Of a stretch of 64,000 bases of DNA, positions 29,513-39,427 are shown one piece after another. Source of the stretch: Symbiodinium natans (taxonomy: Eukaryota > Sar > Dinophyceae > Suessiales > Symbiodiniaceae); assembly GCA_905221605.1 (NCBI GenBank), contig CAJNDS010002585.1, positions 287,844 through 351,843 on the forward strand, written 5' to 3'. Made by a program: the position numbers and the translations under genes. Every line of letters starts with the position of its first letter. Position 1 is the first letter of the stretch. The notes beneath the pieces were generated by a model. It was not told the DNA's origin and did not search any database. It was given only the letters and a program-made list of their open reading frames with translations.

Positions 29513-30076
29513 GTTTAGTGGGTAGGGTTTAGGTTTTCGGGTTTAGGGTTTGGGGTTTAGGGTAAGGGTTTAGGGTTTAGGGTTTAGGGTTTAGGGTTTA
29601 GGGTTTAGGGTTTAGGGTTCAGGAATCCTTGCTATAAGTATTCCCTTCTGGTCCCTTTATACTCATACGATAAGAACCCCGACCCAAACCCTATTCTAGT
29701 TAATACTGTAAGGCCCCTATGTTATTATGTTTCTGTTGGTTTCTCTCGTTTATTTGGTTTGTTTGGGGTTTATATGTGTTTTTGCATGTTTGGTTAATTT
29801 TTGGTTTATGCTTGGTTTATTTGGGTTTACGGATGTGACAGGCTTTTGGGAAAAGGGTTAGGGCTGAGGTTTTAGGGTGTTAGGGATTATTCATTGGCCC
29901 TTAGAGCTCTAGGGTTTTTGATTTACGGTGTGCTGATGGTTGATTCTAGGGTTTATAGTGTCCTTAACGGGGGTTCAAGGGGGTATGTAACCCAAGGTTC
30001 CCTAATACTCCCTACTACTCGCTAAGGGCTCCCTAAGGTTGAACTCAGCTCTGACATGAAAGTTTTACTCACGCAG

Positions 30077-30140
30077 GAGAAATCCCGGAACGCCTACATG
30101 GAGTCCCAGAACAAAGCGGCAGAAGCGCGCACCAAGAACC
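30077..30140 (+). CDS. Internal exon, unknown protein
   Basis: Acceptor CACGCAG, donor GTGTCGG. Reads EKSRNAYMESQNKAAEA then RTKN, a charged helix. The exon 30332-30367 can follow it in phase. Confidence 0.48.
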
Positions 30141-30331
30141 GTGTCGGATCAGGCGATGGGTGGGCCAAACGGGCTTGGGGTATGTAGTGCTTGTGTGGTT
30201 TCTAGGCAGCCTACAGAAATGTTTAGGGTTTAGGGTTTAAGGGGAGGGTTCTTCAGGTAGGTTTTAGACTTTAGGTTCTAGGGTTGCATAGGCGTCGCGT
30301 CGCGAAGATGGGTAAGGCTTGGGCACCCAAG

Positions 30332-30367
30332 AAGCTACCTCAAAGGCTTCAATGAAGATGATGTTCG
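30332..30367 (+). CDS. Short exon, unknown protein
   Basis: Acceptor CACCCAAG, consensus donor GTATGT. In phase with 30077-30140 it reads QATSKASMKMMF. Confidence 0.4.
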
Positions 30368-30493
30368 GTATGTTTACCTGAAATCCTAAGTCCTAAACCC
30401 TATAAGCCCTAAGCCATAAGCCCTAAGCCCTAAGCCCTAAACCCTAAACCCTAAACCCTAAACCCTAAACCCTAAACCCTAAACCCCAGCCAG

Positions 30494-30583
30494 GCATCTT
30501 CTGAGTCGATGACATGCACTAGAATCGTGTCCGGCGACGCTGAAAACGTGCCCACTTCCGCTTCCGCCTTGAAGAACGTTTGA
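30494..30583 (+). CDS. Possible terminal exon
   Basis: Acceptor CAGCCAG. The frame reads ASSESMTCTRIVSGDAE then NVPTSASALKNV to TGA at 30581-30583. Phase with the preceding short exon is not resolved. Confidence 0.35.
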   Translation, partial: ASSESMTCTRIVSGDAENVPTSASALKNV

Positions 30584-30596
30584 GGGCTGAGGTTTG

Positions 30597-30690
30597 TTTA
30601 GGGTTTAGGGTTTAGGGTTTAGGGTTTAGGGTTTAGGGTTTAGGGTTTAGGGTTTAGGGTTTAGGGTTTAGGGTTTAGGGTTTAGGGTTT
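30597..30690 (+). repeat. TTTAGGG tract, insertion site of the fold-back element
   Basis: About 13 perfect units ending TTTAGGTT at the left edge of the fold-back element. Confidence 0.9.
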
Positions 30691-30697
30691 AGGTTGC

Positions 30698-33572
30698 TAA
30701 ATTTCAATATTCACCGAAATTATGGAAATGAAGAGAAACTAGCTGAAATTAAGGATTCTGCTTTGGGAGACTATTCCAAAAAACAATGAAACCAGCACTG
30801 TCGAAATGCTTTGAAACAACAATGTAAACCCAACGCAACGCGATAAACTTAGCATGTCGACATGTTCCTTGGGGCTTGGGGGAGGGGGGGAACCAAGAGC
30901 AAGGATGGCTGTTTCCCCTCATCGTCCATCTGTACGTCTAGCTGAAGCTAAGGACGGAGGGCAGGGAGGGAGGAAGAGATGGAAGGAGGGAGGGGAGGGA
31001 GGGAGGGAGGGGGGGATGGAAGGAGATAAATAGAAACAGAGAGAGTCAGACGTCAGAGAAAAAGGAGAGAGAGAGAGAAAGAAAGAAAGAAAGAACGAAA
31101 GAAAAATCAAAAGAAAGAAAAGAAAGAAATAAAGCAAGAAGGAAACAGACAGAGAGATAGAGAGAGAGCAGCCCAATATGTCCACACTTGTCAGTCAGCA
31201 CTGATAGAGTCGGGTCCTCGCCAGAGTCGAAACACTGACTCTCTGAGTCACTGAGTAAACTGAGCAAGCCCAGCCCCTAACCCTCCTAAGCATGACTGCC
31301 CTACACCCCTACTCACCCTCCCGCACTCCACCCCAGCCAACGACCGCCCCCCTGCCACCCCCACCACCCCACCCCCGCACCCCGCGCAGCGGAGAAAAAA
31401 AAGTTGTGGGTTCAAAGGGCAACCAGTGGGAGGAGGGTGGGGGCGGAAGGGGGAGAGAGGGAATAACAGAGAGGCCAGCCCCGCGCAGCGGAGGAAAAAA
31501 TTGTGGGTTCAAAGGGCAACCAGTGGGGGGGGGTCGGAAGGGGGAGAGAGGGAATGACAGAGGCCAGCCCCGCGCAGCGGAGAAAAAATGGCCGATTGGG
31601 GGCCGAGACCTACCTGATTCCTTAATTTCAGCTCCCGCTTTTTTTTAATAAAAAAAGAAACTGAAATTAAGAACTGGGTTACATGGCCACAATTCCTGAC
31701 ACCAGCTGCAAAATCCTTAATTTCAGCTCCGTTTTTTTATTAAAAAAAAAAAAAACGGAACTGAAATTAAGGAATTTGTTTCCTGAGTTTCAGCGGTCCA
31801 AGTGGTGATTCCTTAATTTCAGCTCCGTTTGTGTGTGTGTGTGTTTTTATTTTTTATATAAAAAATGAAACTGAAATTAAGAACTGGGTTACATGGCCAC
31901 AATTCCTGATCCAAGCTGCAAAATCCTTAATTTCAGCTCCATTTTTTTTTATAAAAAAATGGAACTGAAATTAAGGAGTTTTTTTCCTGAAAATTCCTGG
32001 CATCAACTGCAAAATCCTTAATTTCAGCTCCTTTTTTTTTATAAAAAATGGAACTGAAATTAAGGAGTTTTTTCTCCTGAAAACTCCTGGCACCAGCTGC
32101 CAAATCCTTAATTTCAGCTCCATTTTTTTATAAAAAAACGGAGCTGGAATTAAGGTTTTTGGCATGCCGTTTTTCGTCTGATTTGCAGGAAAAACCTAGG
32201 TTTTTTACTCAAAATGCGGCATGCCGATTTTGCGCGGCATGCCGAATTTCGACCAAAACATCATGGAATTCATGGGTTTTTGAGATTATTTGCGACTTTG
32301 GGACTGCCAAAGTCCTTAATTTCAGCTCCGTTTTTTTATAAAAAAATGGAGCTGAAATTAAGGATTTGGCAGCTGGCGCCAGGAATTTTCAGGAGAAAAA
32401 GTTCCTTAATTTCAGTTCCATTTTTTTATAAAAAAACGGAGCTGAAATTAAGGATTTTGCGGCTTGGATCAGGATTTGTGGCCATGTAACCCAGTTCTTA
32501 ATTTCAGTTCCGTTTTTTTATAAAAAAAAAACGGAGCTGAAATTAAGGATTTGGCAGCTGGCGCCAGGAATTCTCAGGAAACAAAATTCCTTAATTGCAG
32601 CTCCGTTCTTTTATAAAAAAAAATGAAACTGAAATTAAGAACTGGGTTACATGGCCACAATTCCTGGTCCAAGCTGCAAAATCCTTAATTTCAGCTCCAT
32701 TTTTTTATAAAAAAACGGAGCTGAAATTAAGGATTTTGCAGCTGGTGTCAGGAATTGTGGCCATGTAACCCAGTTCTTAATTTCAGTTTCTTTTTTTATG
32801 AAAAAAAAACGGAGCTGAAATTAAGGAATCAGGCAGGTCTCGGCCCCCAATCGGCCATTTTTTCTCCGCTGCGCGGGGCTGGCCTCTGTTATTCCCTCTC
32901 TCCCCCTTCCGACCCCCCCCCACTGGTTGCCCTTTGAACCCACAATTTTTTCCTCCGCTGCGCGGGGCTGGCCTCTCTGTTATTCCCTCTCTCCCCCTTC
33001 CGGCCCCACCACCCCCCCCACTGGTTGCCCTTTGAACCCACAGTGCGGGGGTGGGGTGGTGGGGGTGGCAGGGGGGCGGTCGTTGGCTGGGGTGGAGTGC
33101 GGGAGGGTGAGTAGGGGTGTAGGGCAGTCATGCTTAGGAGGGTTAGGGGCTGGGCTTGCTCAGTTTACTCAGTGACTCAAAAATTAGTGTTTCGACTCTG
33201 GCGACGACCCGACTCTATCAGTGCTGACTGACAAGAGAAAATGGGGACGTATTGGGCTGCTCTCTCTCCATCTCTCTTTCTGTTTCCTTATTGCCTTCTT
33301 TCTTTCTTTTCTTTATTTCTCTTTTTCTTTCGTTCGTTCCTTCTTTTGTTCGTTCTTTCGTTTTTAGGTATGGTACCGATGCCGAAGACTCCTTGAAACA
33401 GCGCTGCTTAATGGTAGGCTCAGGCACTCGAGCCAGCTTTTCACAGCTGCAATCATTGACATCAATCTAAAATCTGATCTCTCTCTGCAACGACGAACTG
33501 AAATCAGCCCAACTGAAAAAACCTTAATTTCAGCCCGTTTTTTTCTTGCAGTGAATTTAGAAATTTAGCAGT
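30698..33572. mobile_element. Giant fold-back element with twelve inner hairpins
   Basis: Terminal repeats GCTAAATTTC at the left and GAAATTTAGC at the right, with TTTAGGTT outside both. From about 31045 to 33380 the sequence is an inverted repeat centred near 32235: the arms share CAGCCCCTAACCCTCCTAAG, the text GCACTGATAGAGTCGGGTC and a run of GC-rich unit text, in opposite orientation. Inside lie six plus six copies of a small palindrome, CTTAATTTCAGCTCCG, T/A runs, and its complement, at about 31617, 31712, 31810, 31922, 32014, 32105, 32313, 32403, 32488, 32588, 32681 and 32773. No transposase frame was found; open frames here are low-complexity. It is a non-autonomous element whose transcript would form a long double-stranded RNA. 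Confidence 0.85.
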
Positions 33573-34050
33573 TTAGGTTGCAAGCCAGTTGCAAGAAGGC
33601 TTCGGATTTAGGATTGTGGCTTTCGGGGGTTTAGGTTTGAGGGTGGCAAGGGTTCAGGGCTTAGCATTGTGGATGTTAGTTTCGGGTCTAAGCCAACCGA
33701 ACTGGATCGTGCGTGCGCAGTTCCACGCTGTTGCCATATGACATGTGACTTGCTGCTATCGATGTCAGCGTTGATGAGATTGTAGATTAGGGCAAGGAGC
33801 CGCGGAACGTAGTACAAGAGCCTAAAGAATTGCATTACATCATGTTTCCATGGCAGAATCCTTGCTGTACATCACTGCAGACTACCCCAAATACCTCCCA
33901 GCCCTAAACCTTAAACCCCCTAATTCGAGTTCTGCGGCGTGGAGTCCTTAGCCTAGCCGGGGAGGCTCTTAGGGTTTGGGGTTTAGGGTTTGGGGTTGAG
34001 GGAAGAGGGGAAGGAAACTGGAGGCGTGCAAGCTTACGAGTAGCAGCCAG

Positions 34051-34134
34051 CATGATTGGCTTTCCAAGCGCTGCCGGACGCATGCATTGCGACTAGCTCG
34101 GCCGAGCAATATTCTGAATTTGAGTTCCCCGCCA
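34051..34134 (+). CDS. Possible terminal exon
   Basis: Acceptor GCAGCCAG. Reads HDWLSKRCRTHALRLAR then PSNILNLSSPP to TGA. Confidence 0.33.
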
Positions 34135-34240
34135 TGAATACTTGTGCCGGTGGGAGTATATAGTCTATCTCAATCGCTCCCTGATGGGTGGGGGCCCCTC
34201 GACTCCCCAACCCACAGAGTCCTAAACTCGAATGAAACTC

Positions 34241-34350
34241 CTACTTCGCAGGTTCGTGGGTAGTTGTAAGTAGGGTGAAGTACACTTAATCAATACGGTT
34301 ATAACCGGATACAAATAATTATAGTTACCCTCCCTAATTACGAAAACACC
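34241..34350. mobile_element. T1 element, right end lost
   Basis: TACTTCGCAGGTTCGTGGGT and the family core ATAACCGGATACAAATAATT; the right outer repeat is not recognisable. Confidence 0.55.
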
Positions 34351-34615
34351 CTCTAAATCGGAAGACTCTTGCGGTTCTGCGGTTTTGCGGGTTTTGGAGT
34401 CTAGGGTTTTGGGGGACACAAGTGCGTGGGTGGAGGGTAAGCCCCCTTGCGCCTTTAACTTGTTGGTTCTTGTTCGGGTTATCAGGGGATTTGGGAATTA
34501 GGGTCTCTATCTTACCCTAAATCTTAAATCCTAAGCCCTGAACCCCAGCCCCATAAATCCCTTAAAGGGTTAGACAGGCGGATAGAAGGTACCTACTTCT
34601 CTCGTGCCTTCGCAG

Positions 34616-35075
34616 TCTTTGTAGGCTACAAACCCATGAGGGGGGACCCCACTATGGAAGAGCTGCCCAGACTTGCTGGGCCCATTAGCCGGACTGTTTC
34701 CAGGCCTGGCATGCTAAAGGAAGCCCAGTGGAGGATCTTTAGGGGTGTATCTCGGATGTGGTTGTGGGGGGTTTTAGGTTCCCTGAGGTTTTAGGATTTA
34801 GGGTTTGGGGTGCTTCTCCGAGCATGGCAGGCGTTCACGGGGCATGAGCTGGGTGTTACCCAGGCTGGAGTTTTGTTCCAACAAGCGCTTGGAGCAAAAG
34901 AAGGCTGTTTTGTGTGTGGTGCTGAGGTTTTGGGGTTTATCGGGTGTAGCCCTAAACCCTAAACCCTAAACCCTAAACCCTAAACCCTAAACCCGTAGAG
35001 TTTAGGGTCGAGTGCAAGGCCAAGCGGCCGTACCTCAGAGAGGAAGGCTCGAGGGGTTTTGTGGAGGGCCTTTAA
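34616..35075 (+). CDS. 3' part of a three-exon gene
   Basis: Exon 34616 to about 34769 (acceptor CTTCGCAG) reads FVGYKPMRGDPTMEELP, RLAGPISRTVSRPGMLK, EAQWRIFRGVSRMWLWG. Exon 34831-34926 (acceptor CATGGCAG, donor GTTTTGG) is exactly 32 codons: AFTGHELGVTQAGVLFQ, QALGAKEGCFVCGAE. Exon 35001-35075 follows in phase 0 and reads FRVECKAKRPYLREEGS then RGFVEGL to TAA; its first codons come from a telomere unit (TTTAGGGTC). The last intron is telomere repeat (CCCTAAA units) with GT-AG borders. Family unknown; FVCGAE and CKAKRPY look like a small cysteine-containing domain. Confidence 0.52.
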
Positions 35076-35223
35076 TGTAACGGCGGCTGGGGAGTAGGAG
35101 TAGGGGATTTGTCACCAAGAGCCCAAGCCCTAAACCCTGAACCCAGGAACAGGTGAGCTGCGCCATCTGTTTTTTTTCTGTTCGACCCCTCATCCTTAAA
35201 CCCTAAACCCTAAACCCTAAACC

Positions 35224-35331
35224 CATGGACCCGTGGGAGATGCCGCATGGTGGCCGATATGGTTCGTTCGGCCTGCCGCTAAGCAGATCCTGGCGGGCTC
35301 TCTTAACCCTCAGCCCTCAAAATGTTTTCGG
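35224..35331 (+). CDS. Probable first exon of a small gene
   Basis: ATG 35224 directly after CCCTAAACCC. Reads MDPWEMPHGGRYGSFGL, PLSRSWRALLTLSPQNV, F; donor GTTTAGGG. No downstream exon was joined. Confidence 0.4.
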
Positions 35332-35369
35332 GTTTAGGGTTTAGGGCTGTTGTGAAAAGGGTTCAGGGC

Positions 35370-35490
35370 TACTTGGAGGTTCATGGACAGTTGCAAGTAG
35401 GGCTTTAAGTGCCCACACGGCTATAACCGGTTGTAGTCGCAGCTACCCTACTTATAACCCCACTTGTAACTATCCACGAACCTCCAAGTA
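35370..35490. mobile_element. T1 element, complete
   Basis: TACTTGGAGGTTCATGG to CACGAACCTCCAAGTA; TA at both ends. Confidence 0.88.
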
Positions 35491-35759
35491 CCCCCTCGCC
35501 CCACCCCCCTTCAACCTAGAGCTTCAAGCCCAGAGGGGCATATGCAACCCGGATAACCATCTTTCTTCAGTTTTTTATGTATACATCCATCTGTTTGTTT
35601 ATCTTGCATAGAAACAAACCCCCCTGTATAGTGTACTAGGGTATGCGTACATGTTTATCTACAAAATCTATCTGTCTATCTATCTATCTATATATATATA
35701 TATGTATACATATATATGTATACATGTATATATGCGTAGACACTCGTAGCCAGGATCCC

Positions 35760-35860
35760 TACTTGGAGGTGCGTGTGGGTGATAAGCAGGGTAACTCGAC
35801 TTAAAACCTTACTTCGGGTATTTATTACCCGACTTCTAACTACCCAAGAACCCTCAAGTA
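35760..35860. mobile_element. T1 element, complete
   Basis: TACTTGGAGGTGCGTG to AAGAACCCTCAAGTA; TA at both ends. Confidence 0.82.
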
Positions 35861-36074
35861 GCCCCTAAACCCTAAACCCTAAACCCTAAACTCTAAACCC
35901 TAAACCCTAAGGTTTAGGTTCCCCCCCTTGGGCCCCGAAACTTTGAGGTGGTGGCTCAAAGCAGCCCGTGGCCACGGGGGGCCGCTTCGTGGCACGGTTT
36001 CCCTTTTTTCGGGAGGGAGGGACTCCGGAAGGGTGCAGGGTTTGGGGTTTAGGGTTTGGGGTTTAGGGTGTAGG

Positions 36075-36135
36075 GTTTTAGGGTTTTAGGGTTTTAGGGT
36101 TTTAGGGTTTTAGGGTTTTAGGGTTTTAGGGTTGC
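36075..36135 (+). repeat. TTTTAGGG variant tract
   Basis: Eight units of an eight-base variant in a row. Confidence 0.9.
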
Positions 36136-36211
36136 GGGGGGGGGGAAGTGGTGTAGTGCTGGTCGGGGGGTTTGCCTCATGCAGCTGTTTTGTATGATTT
36201 GGTGATTGCAG

Positions 36212-36514
36212 GACCTCGGTGCCAACTTTCAACCCTAAACTCGCGCCCGCAGACCTCACGAAGACCCACGCCCTGTGCAGGACACCAGGCACAGAGGCTC
36301 AGTGTCAATGTCTTTCCACCCTTTTGTTGTCATCACCTGCTTGGGGGTTCATGGGTGGTTTTAGGTAGGGTTCTCAGTACCCTAGATAAGGACAGAACAG
36401 GTTCTAACCACATATAACCCCACCTACAACTACCCATGCGCCTCCAAGTGGCGCCACGCCACCACTCGAAAGAATCCCATCCCCAAAGCGCCGGACTCGA
36501 CGGCCTTCAGTTGA
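36212..36514 (+). CDS. 3' end of a gene with a T1 intron
   Basis: Exon 36212-36338 (acceptor GATTGCAG) reads TSVPTFNPKLAPADLTK, THALCRTPGTEAQCQC, LSTLLLSSP; a telomere-like AACCCTAAACTC is coding inside it. Intron 36339-36448 (GC-AG, 110 nt) is a T1 element. Exon 36449-36514 reads WRHATTRKNPIPKAPDS then TAFS to TGA 36512-36514. Phase is kept. Cysteine pairs CRTPG and CQCL; function unknown. Confidence 0.55.
36339..36448. mobile_element. T1 element acting as an intron
   Basis: GCTTGGGGGTTCATGGGTGG to CATGCGCCTCCAAG. Confidence 0.85.
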
Positions 36515-36663
36515 AAACTCCACGCAATCCCTTCAGCCTCAGCCCACACTGAAAAGCCCATCCATGAGAAGTGTAAGATGAGAATAAGAAACTTTAAGGA
36601 AGTCAACAAATACCCTCTAGTCCGAAACCCTAAACCCTAGAATCTCTAAAGCACCCCCCCCAG

Positions 36664-36876
36664 CCTATGCTCTCGATCCTGAACGGCCCAGGCACAGCAC
36701 CGAGCTTCTTACAAAAGATGTTGCCGCGCGAGCAGCACCCGGGCTCACTGGCTTAGGGTTGAGAGTCTTAGGGCTGGGAGTTTTAACAATCTGCCAGAGT
36801 CCTGGATGCGAAAGAGGAGGCCAGTAAACTGCAAGGATGTCCGCCGAAACAGTATGTGCACCTGCTGATCGAGTGA
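36664..36876 (+). CDS. Two exons with a 40-nt intron
   Basis: Exon 36664-36757 (acceptor CCCCCCAG) reads YALDPERPRHSTELLTK, DVAARAAPGLTGL. Intron 36758-36797 (GT-AG, 40 nt, telomere-like text). Exon 36798-36876 reads VLDAKEEASKLQGCPPK then QYVHLLIE to TGA at 36874-36876. A consensus GTGAGA donor overlaps that stop, so the gene may continue past the T1 pair. Family unknown. Confidence 0.48.
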
Positions 36877-36908
36877 GATCAGTCCCACGCCAACTGCCGA
36901 ACAAACTG

Positions 36909-37142
36909 TACTTGGAGGTTCATGAGTACTTGGAGGTTCATGGTACTTATTAACCAGTTGAAACCCTTAAGTGCCCTAGTATGGTTATATTATAAGTACA
37001 GTTATAAGGACAGTTATTATTTGTTAATAAGTACCATGAACCTCCAAGTAGTTGTAAGTGGGTTATAAGTACCCGGAATCAGGACAAAGTTCGAGGTATC
37101 CTATACATAACCTCACATGTAGCTGCTCATGAACCTCCGAGT
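36909..37142. mobile_element. T1 element with a second T1-type element nested in it
   Basis: The outer copy runs from TACTTGGAGGTTCATGAG to CATGAACCTCCGAGTC. The inner copy, 36927-37050, has longer ends (TACTTGGAGGTTCATGGTAC and its complement) and sits at a TA that is duplicated: removing it with one TA restores the outer reading CATGAGTAGTTGTAAG. The 46514-46666 copy is the same subfamily as the inner one. Confidence 0.88.
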
Positions 37143-37199
37143 CGCCTCTTTCACAGATTTCCAAGGGGCTCCCAATGAGGTGGTGTCGAGAGGAACCTT

Positions 37200-37265
37200 G
37201 AGTTGGATGTTTTTAGGGTTTAGGGTTTAGGGTTTAGGGTTTAGGGTTTAGGGTTTAGGGTTTAG
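37200..37265 (+). repeat. TTTAGGG tract
   Basis: About nine units. Before it, 37143-37200 reads ASFTDFQGAPNEVVSRG and may be an exon. Confidence 0.85.
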
Positions 37266-37411
37266 GTTACTTGCCTGGTGGACCCACCCTAAGCCTGTCA
37301 CGCTGTCAGACTATCAGGACCATTAAACCCTAAACTCTAAACTCTAAAACCCCCCCAAAACCCTAAACTCTGAAACCCTAAGCCCCACATCCTCCTGATT
37401 TTGTGCTGCAG

Positions 37412-37475
37412 CTTGGCTGTGGCAGAAAGTGGGGATAGCTGGGTGGCAAAAGTTCGGGTCGAGGTTGAAGAGTAG
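37412..37475 (+). CDS. Possible terminal exon
   Basis: Acceptor TGCTGCAG. Reads LAVAESGDSWVAKVRVE then VEE to TAG at 37473-37475. Confidence 0.42.
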
Positions 37476-37532
37476 AAGGTTCTCCGTTTCTGGGGGGCTG
37501 TCCTATCTTTGCAGGGCCTGCTGGCTCTGACG

Positions 37533-37645
37533 TACTTGGATGTACATGTGAAGTCATAAATGTGGCTATAGGTACCTTAGTCAGGACATATGTTTATTTG
37601 CCCTACTTCAAAACCTACTTAGAATTACCCATGAACCTACAAGTA
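37533..37645. mobile_element. T1 element, TA-flanked
   Basis: TACTTGGATGTACATG to CATGAACCTACAAGTA. Confidence 0.82.
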
Positions 37646-37703
37646 AGTGCCCAGTTCATGGGAGGATCGGATGTCAGATGCACACAGCCTGGGGCTTCAG
37701 TCT
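37644..37703 (+). CDS. Exon after a T1 element
   Basis: Uses the T1 right end (CTACAAG) as acceptor and a consensus GTGAGTG donor. Reads SAQFMGGSDVRCTQPGA then SVLRIG. The frame stays open to the T2 element at 37766; beyond it, 37853-37970 is again open (LVSLIKKEATEATNAPK) and stops in CCCTGA, so a T2 intron is also possible. Confidence 0.42.
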
Positions 37704-37765
37704 TGCGCATTGGACGTGAGTGTTCTAGAAAGCCCAGTACTGACCTTTTTTGCCATGTGAAAGGG

Positions 37766-37852
37766 TTGGGATGTTCCCCCTTATACTAACAGTCCTTAAT
37801 GGGGCTTGTAGTCCCCATGAAGGACTGTTAGTATGAGGGGGAACATCCCAAG
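37766..37852. mobile_element. T2 element, near-perfect
   Basis: TTGGGATGTTCCCCCTTATA to GTATGAGGGGGAACATCCCA; also ACTAACAGTCCTT and AAGGACTGTTAGT inside. One of the longest inverted repeats in the window. Confidence 0.92.
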
Positions 37853-38073
37853 TTACGTCCCCTCGTAAGCCTCATCAAAAAAGAGGCAACCGAGGCGACC
37901 AATGCACCGAAACCCACTCACAGGTCCGATCTGAGCCCTGTAAGCCCTGAAGCCCAAACCCTAGACCAAGCAGCCCTAAGCCCTAAACCCTGAACCCTGA
38001 ACCATAAACCCTAAACCCCTAAACCCTATATGCCCTCTGCGGCCCACACTGAGGCTGCCTGCACGCAGCCCAG

Positions 38074-38640
38074 CCTCCTGCAAGAGGACCAAGCCGAGCC
38101 ATGGCCAAGTCAAACCTCGGACTTGCTACGATTTTGTTTAAGAATCCCCCACCCCCCAAAAACAAACGAACTCCCTTATTAGGGGTAATAACTATTTTGT
38201 TTAAGAACCCCCCACCCCCAAAAAAACGAACTCCCTTATTAAGGGTAATAACTTGTTTTGTTTAAGAATCCCCCCCAAAAAGTAAGAGTATTCTTGCTTA
38301 TTGAGGGTAATAATTGTAGAGGTTGTGATTTCATACTTTTGGAAGAACCCCCCCCCCCCAAAAAAAAAAAAAAAAAGAGAATATTCTTGCTTGTAAAGGT
38401 AATAATTACAGGGATTCTTATCTCATATTGTGGGGGGGGGTTCGTAAGCAAATAGTAGCTAAAGCTTATCGAGCCGGGCAGGCTTTCAACATTAAACGCC
38501 CATTTTGTAAGGGGGTTTGGGTGCTCCACCGTGTGAATTTTCAAAAGAACCCCCGAACCGACTCACTTGCAACGGTTCTGTGTTCAGAAAAGTCCTTTTG
38601 TGCCGATGCCTCAGAGAAGCTGCGACAAGGACGTCGGTGA
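38074..38640 (+). CDS. 3' end of a gene with a compound T5 intron
   Basis: Exon 38074-38135 (acceptor CAGCCCAG) reads LLQEDQAEPWPSQTSDL then LRF. Intron 38136-38458 (GT-AG, 323 nt) is a compound T5. Exon 38459-38640 reads KAYRAGQAFNIKRPFCK, GVWVLHRVNFQKNPRTD, SLATVLCSEKSFCADAS, EKLRQGRR and stops at TGA 38638-38640. Phase is kept. The long basic last exon is among the better supported in the window. Family not recognised. Confidence 0.58.
38126..38459. mobile_element. Compound T5 element
   Basis: The left part (ATTTTGTTTAAGAATCCCCC to GGGTAATAACT) is repeated three to four times in tandem, roughly every 63 bases, before one right end GTTCGTAAGCAAATAGTAG. Confidence 0.8.
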
Positions 38641-38841
38641 GTTCTGAACCCCAAACCCTAAACCCTAAGGGGTGGCAATGTATGTGGGGCTGATCTAAGT
38701 TATCGGCTTTGTTTTGGGGGTTTAGGACTCTGGGATCTCTATGAGTTTAGGGTTTAGGGGTATTTGCCAAGAAGGTTGAGATACCATAAAGGGCCCCCTC
38801 ATTGCGGGTTTTTCGGTGGTAGAGTTGTCGGTTCTGAGCAG

Positions 38842-38964
38842 CAACTCCTTCTGACACTGGTTCCCATGTCATATTGGAGCTTGTATACTTATGAATATGA
38901 CCCCCCGCTGGCCCTTGTAACATTGCTGTCTAGACTACCCAAGATGCCCATTCCGCTTCAATAG
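38842..38964 (+). CDS. Probable terminal exon
   Basis: Acceptor TTCTGAGCAG. 40 codons, QLLLTLVPMSYWSLYTY, EYDPPLALVTLLSRLPK, MPIPLQ, to TAG 38962-38964. The two other forward frames are also open just downstream (38940-39165), for example LDGRRFTLRLYMATVRD, so a second gene or a different frame is possible. Confidence 0.38.
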   Translation, partial: QLLLTLVPMSYWSLYTYEYDPPLALVTLLSRLPKMPIPLQ

Positions 38965-39335
38965 CCCCCTGCAATCATTCGGCCTCGAATCGGCAACAAC
39001 TGCCCAAACTGTCTTCCGACAAGGATTGCATCCTGCTGGATGGCCGGAGGTTTACTCTGCGGCTGTACATGGCCACTGTGCGTGATGCAGGGGGGGAGGG
39101 TGGGGTTGAAGGAAGTTTTGCACTTGATCGTGGGTTGCCACAAAGGAGTTGCGACTTTAGGTGCTCATAATGCGTTTTATCTAAGTGATTCTGAATATAG
39201 CCCATCTCATCATTATTATTGTCCTGATTCTATGCCTCAGACAAGGACCCCCGAGCTCGTGTCACACTTAAGTCTGGGGGTTTAGGGTTTAGGGCTTAGG
39301 GCTTAGGGTTTAGGGTTTAGGGCTTAGGGCTTAGG

Positions 39336-39427
39336 GTTTAATGTTAGACTCGAGATTCAGGTAGTCATCGAGCAGCTGAGTGTTTAATGTTAGACTCGAG
39401 ATTCAGGTAGTCATCGAGCAGCTGAGT
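39336..39427 (+). repeat. Perfect 46-bp tandem duplication
   Basis: Two identical copies starting GTTTAATGTTAGACTCGAGA and ending GCAGCTGAGT, next to TTTAGGG units. Recent by its identity. Confidence 0.95.

Noticed and set aside
30919-31650. Genes inside the fold-back element
   Set aside because: Open frames are serine/leucine or proline low-complexity and mirror each other in the two arms.
30698-33572. CRISPR-like regularly spaced repeats
   Set aside because: The units are palindromes arranged symmetrically in a fold-back element, spacers are inverted copies of each other, and the context is nuclear eukaryotic.
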